Numbered from the stretch's first letter, positions 12,623 to 24,905 are shown. The stretch: 64,000 nucleotides of DNA from Ailanthus altissimus (GCA_946807835.1 OX327711.1:19751501-19815500), one strand, 5' to 3'. Notes: generated by a model from the letters alone, not told the origin. Program-made: numbers and translations.

Positions 12623-13312
12623 GCTTGGTAGTGGAGGATGCTGAACGCCAAGCTTGGTGCATAACAAATCAAAAGAGATATTGGAAAGTGGCTTGGTGAG
12701 TATGTCAACTACTTGTTTAGAGGTATGAATGTATTTGGTGTGAATGACCCCTTCACAAAATTTTTCTCGAACAAAATGGACATCAATTTCTATGTGCTTG
12801 GTGCAAGCATGAAAAAATGGATTGCGGGTTATATGTAGAGCACTCATATTGTCACAGATCAATAGAGGTAGTTTAGGTAATTGAATCTCAATGTCCTGTA
12901 ATAGATATGTGATGCATATGATTTCTGTTGCAGTAGAAGCAAAGGAGCGATATTCAGTTTCGGCACTTGAATGAGCTACAGTGGATTATTTCTTTGAACT
13001 CCACGAAATACAGTTTGCTCCAAGGTAAATGCAAACGCCGGATGTACTACGTCTTGTGCTTGAGAAACCTGCCCAATCAGAATTAGAAAAACTATAAAGT
13101 GTTGGTGAAGATTGAGATAGAAGACGAATACCGTGATGGGGGATTCCTTGTAAATATCGAAGGATTCTTTTTACAGCTCGTAAATTTTCCTTATTGGGAG
13201 ATTGAAAGTGTTGACACACTTTATTGACAGTGTGACTGATATCTGGTCTAATAAAAGTGAGATACTTGAGGCTACCAACAAGGGTTCGATAATGTATAGG
13301 ATCTACAGGCTC
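12623..13312 (-). pseudogene. Copia-B RT end and RNase H
   Basis: One minus-strand frame carries the RT/RNase H junction (YRTLVGSLKYLTFIRPDIS, NSDWAGFSSTRRSTSG, CISWSSKK). After a frame break, a second carries the RNase H end (ICDNMSALHITRNPFFHA, HIEIDVHFVREK) and the family's C-terminal ILTKPLS motif. The second frame then runs into LTR sequence. The pieces are broken between 12862 and 12986 and by the insertion beginning at 13318. Confidence 0.88.
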
Positions 13313-13317
13313 ATTAT

Positions 13318-16034
13318 TGTAGTAACCAGTATCCACGACTGATAAGAATAAGTATTTATATATGTATAAATATACGTATTTTATTTGTATGTTGGTGATA
13401 CTTGAATTATATATTGTTATTAGTAATATTTTATAGGTTAAGGATATACGATTAGTATTGGGTTTATTTGTATGACTTTAGATTTATTTTAGGGACCAAA
13501 TTGTTATACTTTGAAAGTTTTGAGGGCAAATTTGTAAATACCAAAAATTAGCTTCTTAGTATAAAAATACACTTTTAAACCCTAATTTAACATTTTTAGG
13601 TTGAGCTACCCATTTTAAGAGAGAGAAGAGAGAAATAGAGGAGAGAGAAAGAGGAGAAGAAGAAGAAGAAAAAGAAGAAGAAATTGGAATTTTGAATTTC
13701 AAGAGGTATATCATACGTATTTCTCAATTTATTGGTATTAATTAAGTTAATTCCTTTAAGTTTTGATTTCTGAAAATATGTATAATTGAGGATTTGTTGT
13801 GTATTTCGTAAGATCATATGAGAATTGATGATGATCTATAAGATAGTTTGATAAATCATGATGAATTATGGAATTTCTGCTGGATAACCTCTTGATCTAG
13901 GAATTTTATAAATTGTTGTGATTCGATTATGGTTTTGAATTTTGAGTATATGAAATTAGACATGTTAAGGATCATCTGAGACTTTGAATCGATTGAAAAT
14001 TCTAGAAATTGAATTTATAGTGAATTTACAAAAATGACCCTGAAATTCTGGAAATTTCCTGTGTAAACAGTATAGTACAGTGAAAAATAATTTTTGTCCT
14101 ACTGAATGATCTTCAAAAATTATGAATTTGTGGAATATGATAATTTTATATGTCTAATATGATATACTCGGAATTGAGAATTTAGATCAATGTGGTTGAA
14201 GTGTTATGAATTTCTAAAGTGTATCAGCTCATTGCAATATTTGATTAACAGATTTTTAAAGTTATAGAATAAAATAGTTTTAAAATACTTTTGGCAGTGA
14301 TTTAGAAGTGAAATATTTATCATGGACTGATATATGTGTTAAGAGTAATTATTTTGTAGTTTTATAATTTTTGAGTTAGTATATGATTTTATAAAATTGG
14401 AAGATTGAATACTGTTCAGTAAGTATCTTGATCCTGTCAGGTTTGTAGTTTGGATTCGATGATGTGTATGAAATGGATTGTGTAGGAATTTTGATATAAT
14501 ATTAATATATAGGAAGGATATATGAGTCAAGATTAATACATTCTGATTTTGGAGTAATTGGACATCATTTGATGTATTAGAAAAGTTTGTTAAGTGTAAG
14601 TGGTCAGAATGACAAGTTTTGAGAAATCAAGTATTTAGACCAATTTGATGTGTTAAATGCATTGTGTATAATTTTGTAAGCTATTTAAGTATTTGTGTGA
14701 ATTGTGAGGCTTATGAAAGGATTGATCTCCATTGATAGGTTAAGGAGATTTAAGCCTTGTAGCTGTAAGTGCTAAGAGGTAAGTATACTAGACTTACTAC
14801 TGGAATCACAATAAACATAATAATTGTTTTGTATGATTTTGTAAATGGGGTTAAGAATATGTTTATGATATGTCAAATTATATTTTGATATGAAATGTGA
14901 ATATATGTTTATGAATGTGAGCATTGACATTGAGCATGGACATACATGTGTTTTTGAAAGTGAGCTTCCCAAAATAAGATGCGTTTAACAAAGAAAGCTT
15001 TTGAAGTGTAATATGTCCATGAGAAATATTTTGTGATTTGAGGGTACTTGAACTCACTGTTAACTTAGTAGGCATTTTATGTGATTTGTGGAGCCTTTAT
15101 GTGTGGCCTTTCCTTCGGGATTGGTATATGTTATGTGTTCCGTATGTAGGGAGGATCCTATTGGTACCTAAAGGAAGTGTGAGTCATCACATTCGTGTGG
15201 TGGCGTATTGGTGCATGTGAGAGGACTCACCGATGATCAGGTGAGGGTTTGGCTTTTACCTTCGGGTATGAGCATTATATATGTGTAATTTCAAGACCTC
15301 ACTTGTACTATTCCTCTCATACGGTATGTCACCTACGAGTGACATTTGGCTCATTATGTGATATGTGATATGTAAGTCCTACTAAGTAGTAGTTGAGTGA
15401 TGGTATTCCTATTATGTGTTTTGAAAGAATGTGTAAGCGCTTACATGATATGTGATTTGATAAGATTATGATTTTGATTGATCACAGCATATCATACATA
15501 TGCATTGTGTACATATATGTATTTGTATTTGATATATGAAAAACTAGTATGCTTAATTAGTTTTATACTCATTATAGTTTATGGTGATTTCAGGTAAATA
15601 AGGTACATGTGTGCTTAGCGGATTTGGCAAGGCTTCTGCTGTTCCTTGGGTTCCCTAAGTTGTTAGGTTGCTAAGTGTTTCATTTGGGGACACGTAGGAT
15701 AAGATATTTGATTTGTCCCTAGTGAATAAATACTTATGTATTATTTTATTGTGTGTGGTTAGATTTAGTTTAAGTTTCACCAAGTGTAGTAATAGATTAA
15801 TTTTAAGTAAGAATTTGCAATGAATATATTCTGGGCTTCCGGTAATAAAGTTGCTACTGGTGACGTAGTAGAGTGTTAATCTCTGAGAAAACTCTGCGTA
15901 TCTCCAGTTTACTAATTGTCCCAGTCATAATTCAATTACTATAATTCTGAAAGAAATTAAAATGAATGTTTAAGTATTATTGAATGAATGTAAGTGATGT
16001 CGTGTGTCAGATCTTTTGGGTCTGGGGCGTGACA
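13318..16034 (-). mobile_element. Solo LTR, copy 1 (Gypsy-like family with TGTCACGCCCC terminus)
   Basis: This 2.7-kb insertion in Copia-B is flanked by a perfect 5-bp duplication ATTAT (13313-13317 and 16035-16039). Read on the minus strand it starts TGTCACGCCCCAGACCC and ends GGTTACTACA. The whole segment recurs at 46633-49484 in the opposite orientation with high similarity, and more distantly at 38292-41381. No coding domain, PBS or second LTR is seen, so a solo LTR left by LTR-LTR recombination is the best reading. A large non-autonomous element is the alternative. Relative to copy 2 it lacks roughly 140 bp near its TGTCACG end. Small ORFs shared by the copies are not genes. Confidence 0.88.
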
Positions 16035-16039
16035 ATTAT

Positions 16040-17059
16040 CGTCTAGGTTTGTTTTTTCTTTGACTGCTATAGGAGTGCATATAGGAGATCATGTAGACAT
16101 ATTGGATTTATGAAGTACATCTCGTATGTACTTGGCTTGTGATAAGAAACTCCCGTTGGAGAGTTGGTGGACTTCAATGCCAAGGAAATAATGAAGAGGT
16201 CCGAGGTCTTTGAGGGAAAACTTTGAGCTAAGTTTGTGGATAAGAGTCGTGACAACTTGGTGGTTGTTACCTGTAAGAATTACATCATCAACGTAAATTA
16301 GAAGTAATAATATGATAGAACCATTGTTGAAAACAAAGAGAGAGTTATCTGCTTTGCTGCTTGTGAATCTGAGGGCTACTAGAGCATGTGAAAGACATTC
16401 GAACCAAGCTCTTAGAGCTTGTTTTAAGCCGTATAGAGACTTATGGATCTTGCACATGAAATAAGGCCGTATTAGATCTTTGAATCTTGGTGGTTGTTCT
16501 AAGTATACGGTTTCTTTTAATATGCCATGGACGAAGGCATTTCGAACATCAAGTTGGCGTATGGTCTATCCTTTTGTAACGACAATAGCCAAGACAAGTC
16601 TGATGGTTGTAGGCTTAATGACAGGGCTAAAAGTTTTATCAAAATCAATCCTTTGAATTTGATTAAAACCTCTTGCCACCAATCGTGCTTTAAACCGATC
16701 CACTGATCCATCTTTTTTGTATTTGATTTTATAAATCCATTTAGAGCCAATGACGTTGATGTGGGACGATCGTGGAATGAGAGTCCATGTGTGATTGTTT
16801 TGAAGTGCTTGAATCTCCTCTTGCATTGCCTAGACCCAAGTAGGTTTCTTAAAGCTGCCTTGAAAGTTTTTGGCTTTTGAGTATGTGTGGTGTTTAGACG
16901 AAGGTGATTGTTATTCTTCAATTTATGTCTTGTGATCATTGGATGAATATTTTGTAGTTCTAAGGTAGTTGTTATGATTGGTTGAGGATTGGGTTCTGGA
17001 TTTGTTGGTTGAATAGGAAATTTAATTATCAACTGGTTGGTGATGTCATTGTTTGTGTT
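16040..17059 (-). pseudogene. Copia-B reverse transcriptase
   Basis: Minus-strand RT sequence in two frames. The N-terminal part (16566-16826) has GSKWIYKIKYKKDGSVDRFK and ARLVARGFNQ. The C-terminal part (16089-16457) has KSLYGLKQALRAWFE and the catalytic LIYVDDVILTG, then KDLGPLHYFLGIEV. The YVDD metal-binding motif is intact, but a frameshift near 16.5 kb separates the halves. The Pro/Asn-rich stretch at 16830-17059 is the linker between integrase and RT. Confidence 0.9.
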
Positions 17060-18148
17060 GGGAGTGTTGGCGAAGGATCTTAGGCACATGGGTGTATGCA
17101 TGTGCAATTGTGTTTATTGCCTAACGTAGCAAAAATGTGTAAATTTTTGCAATAAACACAATAAATACAATATAGTAATCACATTAATATATTAATAGAC
17201 AATAGAATTTATCAAAACGTGTAACGTTATACACGTATTTTTCTTAGAGTCCGCATAGAGACCAACTCTTGCACAGTTCTAGTCACCAACACGGTTGGCT
17301 TGGTGAGCTAAAACAGCAACTCTATATTCAGCCTGGGATTACTCTTAATCCTCAAAATGGCTGGGTGAGAATTTATATCATTTTCTCCAAAATGATAAGA
17401 AATAGAGAATTTGAATCAATTCATAATTGCTCCAATTGGAAGCATTCTTCTTCTTCTCTTCTTCCTCTCCTTCATTTCTTTTTTCTCTCGGCCAAATTCT
17501 TCTCTTCTCATCTCTCTTTCTTTCTTTATATATATATATAATATATTAATAATATATAATATAAAATATTATATAATATAAATAATAATATAATATATAA
17601 TTATATATATATATAGAAAAATATTTGATTGTTTAACTATTAAATAATCAAGCTGAGAAATGACCATTTTATCCCTTATGAATAGTTATCAAGTTTATTC
17701 CCTAATAGGTTCCATCAAATCCCACACTTGGGTAAACTCAACTGAGGGTCCACAATATGCTACGTGTCTTAATTCAATTAGTAAATAATAATTATTAACT
17801 AATTATTATATTTAACACTTAAATACAAACACGCACGCATTCCCGTGATAATGCTGAATATTGCTGGATTAAATAATTTAATCCGACACGCTACCCCAAT
17901 GCACAACTTGACAGGATCCGACCCAAATCCTCCTCGAGAATCGAGGCAGATCCTGCGATGACATGTGACTAACATACTCTTTACTCATATATATGATACA
18001 ATCAGGTTACCTACCTCAACAAAAGGTGTATACATGTACTCTAATATACAAAAAGATATACAAATACACAGACTAAGACACTTAAGCAGCTATGCGTTTC
18101 GTGGGCCAACCTCAAAATGTGATGACTGTATCACACTGCACGAATTCC

Positions 18149-19246
18149 TGTGACAGCCAGAGAAAAAATAGAAAAAAGAGTGAGCTTGTGGCTCAGTGAG
18201 TGGATATAATATGAAAATATTATATACTTTATATGTATTGTACACATATAAATTTATAAAATAAAAATAATCATAAAACTGTATACTAAGTAGTCAATAA
18301 ACTTGTACTGAAAGTATGAGCTGTCATAAAATCTGTGCTAAAACTAAAATCATGACATAATACTGGGGATTTGAAAATTTTAAAAGCGCAAACTATCATA
18401 AAATCTATTATCAAGCTAAATATATGTAATATAGCTATGTAAACATATACTACATATATACTGAAAACCACACCAAACTTGTACCCAAAGAAAATCTGGT
18501 CTAACCTGGCGGAGTAACTCACGCACAAGCAGAGCAAGGGATCTGAACTGGTCTAACCCGGCGGAATGCTACATCGCTCGAGCAGAGCAAACTAAACTGG
18601 TCTAACGCATGTGCAAAGTAACTACACTAAAAGGGAGGGCACACATGTGGTGGTTCAAAAATTACTACTATATAATATCATGAAAGTATAATTGTTCTAA
18701 AATAAATATTTATGTACTAAACGTAATCATAAATTATACTATAATAAATTTTAAAACATTTTTAAATATACTAAATAGCATAAATATTTATCTGTCTAAA
18801 ATAAATCATGATTAAATCTGATAACATGTAATTTAATCATAAACGGCTGTATTAAAAACATATAAAATATATATAGTTATCCACTCACAAAAGTGTGCTA
18901 ATCCTGAGCTGGGTCTGGATTCTGAGATCTACCCACTATCGGCACACCTCTGGATTTTGAAAGTATAATTGTTCTAAAATAAATATTTATGTACTAAACG
19001 TAATCATAAATTATACTATAATAAATTTAAAACATTTTTAAATATACTAAATAGCATAAATATTTATCTGTCTAAAATAAATCATGATTAAATCTGATAA
19101 CATGTAATTTAATCATAAACGGCTGTATTAAAAACATATAAAATATATATAGTTATCCACTCACAAAAGTGCGCTAATCCTTAGCTGGGTCTGGATTCTG
19201 AGATCTACCCACTATCGGCACACCTCCTATATTATAGGGTGTAACA
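18149..19246. repeat. Possible nested LTR (TGTGACAGCC to GGGTGTAACA)
   Basis: Inside the 3.8-kb insertion, TGTGACAGCC and GGGTGTAACA form TG...CA ends of a kind common in plant Gypsy LTRs. The segment enclosed holds the 276-bp duplication. The flanks (ATTCC and ATACA) do not match, so no target duplication supports the boundaries. It may simply be internal LTR sequence. Confidence 0.25.
18682..19226. repeat. 276-bp tandem duplication inside the 3.8-kb LTR-like insertion
   Basis: The segment from GAAAGTATAATTGTTC to CTATCGGCACACCTC occurs at about 18682-18950 and again at about 18959-19226, period 277. Only a few base changes separate the copies (for example GTGTGCTA versus GTGCGCTA), so the duplication is younger than most of the surrounding transposon layers. 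Confidence 0.9.
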
Positions 19247-20873
19247 ATACATCATTAGTACCGATATGAATTATAAATATTAAAATATAAATATTCTAAT
19301 ATCGTAAAACTATTACCTGCTGAAACACTGGGTATAAATCTAACTACCCAACTAATTTTCTAAAATTTTCTATTTCTTTTTTTTCTTTTTTCTTATATTT
19401 CTCTTTCTCTTTCTTTTTCTCCTCGGTTTCTTTTCTTCTTTTTTCTTTTTCCTTTCTTTTCTTCTTCTTTTCTTTTCTCTTTTTCTTTCTTTCTTTCTTT
19501 TCTCTCTTTTCTCCTTCTCTCGACTTCCTCTTCTTCTTTTTTTATTTCTGTTTTGCTTCTTCTCAATGAAGCAAAAACCAAAAAGTTAAATATTTATATA
19601 CGGCGGCCACCGCTTCAATTTCTTATCTCTTTTCTTTCTTTTTGTTTTTTTAATTCTGCCACCAAGCAATATATATATCACACACGTGTATTACACTACT
19701 AGTACACTCCATATCGTGGGACTCCCTAAGTCTTATGCCCGATTCATCAAATGGAACTATTTCATGAGTCCGTGAGCTATGCCCCACACACACGTCGTGG
19801 ATATATGAATCAGTGCATTGAACCATACAAGTTAAGGTTACAACACATACGTATAGTCCTTCCGTTATGATATCCTGGATATGCGGGGATATAAATTATC
19901 ACCGTCAAATCCCCTTATACTCATCTATGTCCTATCTCCAGACTTGTATCTCAATGAACAATATGCGCAAACTCCTTTGCCATATTGTTCCACTCTGGCG
20001 GAACTTTTTCCTGGGATAATTGCTTGTGGCCACAAGACTTTCTGAGATATAGTCTCGAAGCATCTGGATATCAAACTCTATATGGGAGTTGACGGATCCC
20101 ATATTTGTACGCACCGAACTCCATAAGCATCGGACCATACCCAGCGACACCCAACGGTCACACCATGAAAGGTCTGTGACATGCGTGAAACCAAAGTATG
20201 GTGGATCATTTACAAGCCTACCATGGCACTCAAGTCAAAGGACCACGTATACTACTCAACTCGAGAGGACCCTCCATTGACGGCTTATATTGGGTGTCTA
20301 TTGGAGGCCCTCGTGAGTTTGTCCTATATCCAATCTTAACTGGATACCCATATGTCAATACGAGCTCCAAGCTCACAGTCGGTCAAGAACGACCATCTAT
20401 ACCCGATAGGTACGACATATGCTGATCTTTATATAAAAAGGTATCCATCGATAAACCCGCATCGGCAGAAATAGATCAGGGACAATTATTCGACAACATA
20501 CTTGCACAACTTGCATTTCCTGGCACCCGATTGCAACTCCTACAACTATGCAGTTACTAGTATATTCCTAGGTCTATGTTCCATTACAGACAAAGTTCCA
20601 ACTCTTGAATCTACTGAGTATTATAACCAGCTAACACTTAACTGTGCTAACATTTAATATTTATATCTCTCAGCGTGACTAACTACGAGCTTTTATCTAA
20701 ACTTTTTTTTAAAGATTTGATCTGAACTCCTTCAAATCTACAATGTCTGTAACGTTACATGCATAATACCATATATATTGATATTAGCAATTTAATAGGA
20801 ATGTACACTTGTATAAATACACAAGTATATGTACATTCAGGGATGACACGTAAGCACCGACCCTAACAGGGAG

Positions 20874-22406
20874 AATGGGATAATTCTGGACATTATAATG
20901 GTTTGGGTGATGAGATGTGAATGGGTAGTGTTTTAGGTGATGCAGGGTGAGTGGATAATGATTCCTGTGGTGTGTTGGGAGTGTTTGCATCATGTGAGAG
21001 AGTTTCAGTAGGTTAGTTGGCTTGAGAGTTGTTGATGGGAATGGTATCTTGAGGATTGAGACTGGTCAACACATTCTAGTTGTCTATAATTTGTTTCAGT
21101 AGTTAATGGTTCCCGGTGAAGAGTTTTTAAATTTGGTAAGATCATTTGGTCCGAGGTTTGTGTAACCTATGGAGGAGAATTATCAATGGTAGTTGAGCCA
21201 TGAAAGATTGGTTGATCTTTGTTTGAATTTTGAGTGTGTGGTTCCGATGAATTTTGAGTCCAATCTTCGTAGGATGGAAAATGTGCAAGCTCATTATTTT
21301 CCTGTATACAAAGAGATTTTGTTAAATTTGAGAATGGAAAAACATTTTCATCAAACACTATATGCCGAGATATGTATACTTTATTAGTTTGTGGCTGTAG
21401 ACATCGACAGCCTTTGTGAATTTGGCTATATCCAATAAAGACACAATGGTAGGTTTTTGTTTCAAAATTATTTTTGTTGTAACTACGAAGGTAAAGAAAG
21501 CACCTACATCTGATTACCCTTAAATGTTGATATCTGGTATTTTATTATAAAGTTTTTGGTAGGGACTTGTATTAATGGTAGTTAGTGGCAAGCGATTAAT
21601 AATGTAAATAACCGTTAAAAAGACATCAACCCAGAGCCTCATTGGTAGTGGGGCTTGAAACATCATTGTAAGAGCCGTTTCTGTGATGTGTCGATGTTTT
21701 CGTTCTGCCACACCGTTCTGTTCAAGTGTGTATGGACATGACAATTGTTGTTGAATTCCACATTGCTCTAAATGTTTAACAAAAACATTTGACGTAAACT
21801 CGGTGCCTCTATCGCTCTGAAATTTTTTTTATTTTACGAGCGAATTGATTCTCAACCTGTTTCTAAAACTTCACAAAACACTAAAAAAGTCAGATTTTTG
21901 TTTCAAAGGAAATATCCAAACAAAATGAGAAAAATCATCAATAAATATAACATAAAATTGAAAATTCTGCATTGAGTTTATAGGAACAGGTCCCCAAAGA
22001 CCACAATGAATTCTCTCAAAAGGAAACTCAAAAATTTTATTAGATGCTGAAAAAGGTCTTTTACAGCTTTTTCCTAATTGACAAGCAACACAAATATTTG
22101 TATTTTTTGTCCAACTAGAATAATTTATTAGATATTTATTTCTTAGAGTTTGAATCATTATAGAATTGGCATGTCCAAGTCTCTTATGCCAAATATTAAA
22201 ATCTTCCAAATTTTCTTTTATTGTTGCCAATGCGATTTCTTGTCCTTCTTCAAGTGAACAGTTTTCCACGCCTACATCCCTTGGCTAGGACCTGATTCTT
22301 TTCATTCTTAATAATAAAGCCATTAGTATTGAACTCAAAAGAACACAAATTATCATCAATAAGTTGGTTGACGGATAATAAGTTCTTTTGTAATTTTGGT
22401 ATATAT
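20874..22406 (-). pseudogene. Copia-B integrase and GAG-pre-integrase
   Basis: At 21871-22406 the minus strand shows PKLQKNLLSVNQL, then LEDFNIWHKRLGHAN and the zinc-binding CVACQLGKSCKRPF, followed by the start of the core (FVWIFPLKQKSD). At 21520-21744 comes the core motif YTLEQNGVAERKHRHI with its catalytic-Glu region. Stops and a frameshift near 21.8 kb break the frame. Upstream protease and gag are missing at the 22406 junction. Confidence 0.9.
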
Positions 22407-22822
22407 GGCAATCAAGTCAATTGAACAATAAAGAGCTTGCTGAAAATAAAAGAAACATTTCCTTGCCAATCAATCATCAAGATACATGGCAATCAAGTCA
22501 AATGAAAAATAAAGAGCTTACTGAAAATAAAAGAAGAAATCAACAAGATACAAAGCAAACAAATCAGTTGGAAAATAAGAGCTTGCCAAAAAAAAAAAAG
22601 AATGAGCGTAAATCAACCTAACACAACCGCCACTTGCCAAGCTTGGAACATTGACAAAAATGGCACTTCAATCAACAACCGCTCCTTACCATCACCATAG
22701 AAAGAATTTTGCATATATAATAATTTCCTTCTTGTAGTAGAATAATAGTATTTATATATATATATATAGGTCTTGACGGAATGTAATACATACACAGCAA
22801 TACAAAAGGAATTATTCTAACA
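22407..22822 (+). repeat. Copia-B-type 5' LTR (5'-truncated)
   Basis: It begins inside the LTR at GGCAATCAAGTC and ends TTATTCTAACA. It includes the same internal motif repeats as the other copy (AAGAGCTTGCTGAAAATAAAAG) and a TA microsatellite near 22755. The PBS follows after 8 bases. Confidence 0.85.
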
Positions 22823-22830
22823 TTTTTTTA

Positions 22831-22842
22831 TGGTATCAAAGC
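22831..22842 (+). other. Primer binding site of the plus-strand copia piece
   Basis: TGGTATCAAAGC matches the initiator tRNA-Met PBS (TGGTATCAGAGC) at 11 of 12 bases, 8 nt after the LTR end. It proves plus-strand orientation, opposite to Copia-B. Confidence 0.88.
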
Positions 22843-23027
22843 TATACATGACTTCAAGTTTAAGTTTGAACTCACAAAAAGTGACAACCCTTTCTCTTCA
22901 AACTTTTCACCAAAGTGCAAGTTTGATCTTTTTCAAACTCACATCAAACAATTTTCTTCTATGGAAATCTCAAATTCTTTCTCTCCTATAAAGCTTTAAT
23001 ATTCAACACCATTTAGAAGATGTTGAG

Positions 23028-23897
23028 ATTCCATAATAAATAATAACACGAGAAGAGAAAGAGGAAATCAATCCTGAATATATTTCATGGAAAACAAACG
23101 ATGAAATTCTTATGGCTTGGATGAGAAATATGATGGCTGAAGAAGTACAAAGCATAACCATCGGCTTACAAACGGCACGAGAGGCTTGGCTCACCATCGA
23201 AAAATATATGTTGTCAGCCACAAAAGAAAGGGAAAGTTGGCTAAAGGACAACTTTTATTCTCTAAAAAAGGGAATTAGAAAACTTGAGGACTTTCTCAAG
23301 CAAATCAAAGACATTTACAACCAATTAGCAGCTATTGGGAAACCAATTTCTGAGGAAGATCAGATGTTCCAAATAGCAAGGGCCTTGGGACCAAAATATT
23401 CAAATTTTAAGACAGCTATGCTAACAAAGCCACCCCTTCCTACGTTGAAACAATTCCTTTATACCTTGCAAAATCATAAAAATTCTGTCATTGTACCAGT
23501 AGAAGAAGAAGAACGATTGAATGTTCATTAAGGCTTCTTTAGTCAAAGAGGTCGCGACAAAAATCAAAGAGGAGACCGTCAAAATAGTCGTGAAAGAGGT
23601 CCATCTTCAGGCAATCAAACAAAGGATTATATGACCCAAAATCAGCAGAATTACCGTGGCTACTCTCAGCAATACAACCGGCAGAATCATCGTGAACACA
23701 ATCAGCAAAATAATCAACATTACAACCAGAATTCTCACAGTTACAACCAGCAGTATAATCAGCAGATATATAACCGCAACAAGCAACAAACACCTATTGC
23801 ACCAAAACAATGCATTGAAGAAGAAAAGGAAGAAAAAGAATATGTGATCTGTCAAATATGCCACAAACGAAAACACACAGCAAGAGAATGTTATCAC
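23028..23897 (+). pseudogene. Copia gag with one in-frame stop
   Basis: From about 23028 one frame encodes the UBN2-type gag domain (ISWKTNDEILMAWMRNMM, KDIYNQLAAIGKPISEEDQM, RALGPKYSNFKTAM). It is interrupted by a TAA at 23529-23531. The same frame then continues with a Gln/Asn/Tyr-rich spacer and a zinc knuckle, CQICHKRKHTAREC (Cys-X2-Cys-X4-His-X4-Cys, all four ligands present). The frame leaves gag directly after CYHF at about 23897, where flanking AT-rich DNA begins. Confidence 0.88.
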
Positions 23898-24905
23898 TTT
23901 ATTATCTATTTTATGTTCTTATTATTTTTTTTTGCCATCATATTATTTCGTTGTACAAAAAATTTAGGGTTTAAGATTGATCTTGGTTAGGATTTTTCAC
24001 TTAACTTAATTTCACAAAAAAAATGGTATTTTCTTTCAACAACCGGACTTAAGAATTTCTCGTCTTATGTAATAATTTTAAAAAAAAATAGTAGATTTTA
24101 ATTATATGTTATTAATAATTATCTTGATATCATAAGGTTAGTAAATCAAATGAATTTAGATGTGAATATTACCTAAAATTCTAAATTAGCGTAGAAAGTT
24201 TAGGATAAGAGATGAAAAGATTTGATAATCTCTATCCGTTCTCTAACAAAATTACTTGTTTTCATAGGGTTTTACTGCCATGACATAATAAAGATCATGA
24301 GTTTGCACTATTTCGTCATCTATCAAAAGTGGTAAAATATCACATAGAAAGTAGAAATAAATACTAAAATATGAATAAATAAATCGTTATATGTATGTAT
24401 ATAGATCTGCGATGGCATACATGTTCATCCAATGTACGTAAAGCTGTTCAAGTAAGGAAAAAAAAATTTGAAAAATAAAAGAAGTGTTTATATTATTGCT
24501 TTCATCCCCAATGAACTCAAAATAGAACCCTTTTTTCATTTGACGACCCATTTACTTAAATATAAGCAAACAAAAAACTTTCCGACGCAAATCATCCATT
24601 ACCAATCAAGTCCATATATAACGAGTAATTTTGTTAGCACCTAATAATAGAGATATATCAGAGATATACTTAATAATAGAGATATAAAATTAATTAATGT
24701 AATATTATAAATACATCACGTACATTTAATATTGTTGTCCTTCAAAGGAAAAAAGAACAAGAAAACAAATATTGTGTAAGTGAGATTTGAGAAAGTCTAA
24801 CAACTGCAATGAATTGCCGATCTTTTTTAAATGAAAGAAAGATGGCGGCGTTGAAGGGACCAAAGGCAAAGGCAAACGAGTAATTTTTTAAATGAGTGTT
24901 TGTTT
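23898..24905. other. Intergenic DNA between the copia-B gag and Copia-C
   Basis: AT-rich, with no coding sequence I can support. A short near-repeat of TAATAATAGAGATATA occurs around 24.64-24.69 kb. The last 100 bases contain more GC (GATGGCGGCG) and may belong to an older LTR into which Copia-C inserted. Confidence 0.4.

Larger units (their letters stand above)
17065..20868. mobile_element. Large LTR-like insertion (3.8 kb) in Copia-B
   Basis: A 3.8-kb segment with termini TGTTGGCGAAGG and ACCCTAACA is bounded by a perfect 5-bp duplication GGGAG (17060-17064 and 20869-20873). The ends form the usual short inverted pair (TGTTGG / CTAACA) of plant LTRs. It contains no recognisable retroelement coding sequence, so it is read as a very long solo LTR, possibly with a smaller LTR nested in it. 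Near its left end is a 14-bp perfect hairpin (17107-17120 with 17149-17162). It also contains a CT-rich tract (19.37-19.56 kb) and a 276-bp internal tandem duplication. Orientation could not be fixed. Confidence 0.75.
12157..22406 (-). mobile_element. Copia-B: copia retrotransposon split by two nested insertions, 5' end missing
   Basis: On the minus strand this holds, from right to left, a GAG-pre-integrase segment, integrase, a linker, reverse transcriptase, RNase H, a polypurine tract and a 3' LTR. Two LTR-like insertions, at 13318-16034 and 17065-20868, interrupt it precisely. Removing each with one target duplication makes the flanking copia sequence contiguous. The protease, gag and 5' LTR expected to the right are absent. 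Instead, at about 22406, the pre-integrase coding region joins an inverted LTR of the same family that leads into a plus-strand gag. Confidence 0.88.
22407..23897 (+). mobile_element. Copia-B-type 5' end on the plus strand: LTR plus gag, truncated
   Basis: A 5' LTR (22407-22822, missing about its first 40 bp), a PBS and a gag region ending at the zinc knuckle lie head to head with Copia-B. The LTR is the inverted copy of 12157-12611. Gene content is complementary: this piece has LTR, PBS and gag, while Copia-B has integrase to 3' LTR. Together they make one element lacking only protease. This may be one element with its 5' third inverted, or two truncated insertions. Confidence 0.8.

Noticed and set aside
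14772..15220. Open frames shared almost unchanged with 47581-48029
   Set aside because: They are frames on both strands within two copies of the same solo LTR. Similarity reflects repeat identity, not coding selection, and no protein motif is seen.
19393..19581. Lys/Glu/Arg-rich open frame on the minus strand
   Set aside because: It is the complement of a CT-rich low-complexity tract inside the 3.8-kb insertion.
20198..20425. 75-codon frame in relatively GC-balanced sequence
   Set aside because: Lies inside the LTR-like insertion; overlapping frames on both strands are equally open and none has a known domain.
17097..20764. TGCAT direct repeats as the borders of the 3.8-kb insertion
   Set aside because: The GGGAG repeats slightly farther out coincide with TG...CA termini and restore the copia sequence, so TGCAT is treated as chance.
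23607..23897. Antisense frames opposite the Gln/Asn-rich gag spacer
   Set aside because: Low-complexity shadow frames of the plus-strand gag; no independent motif.
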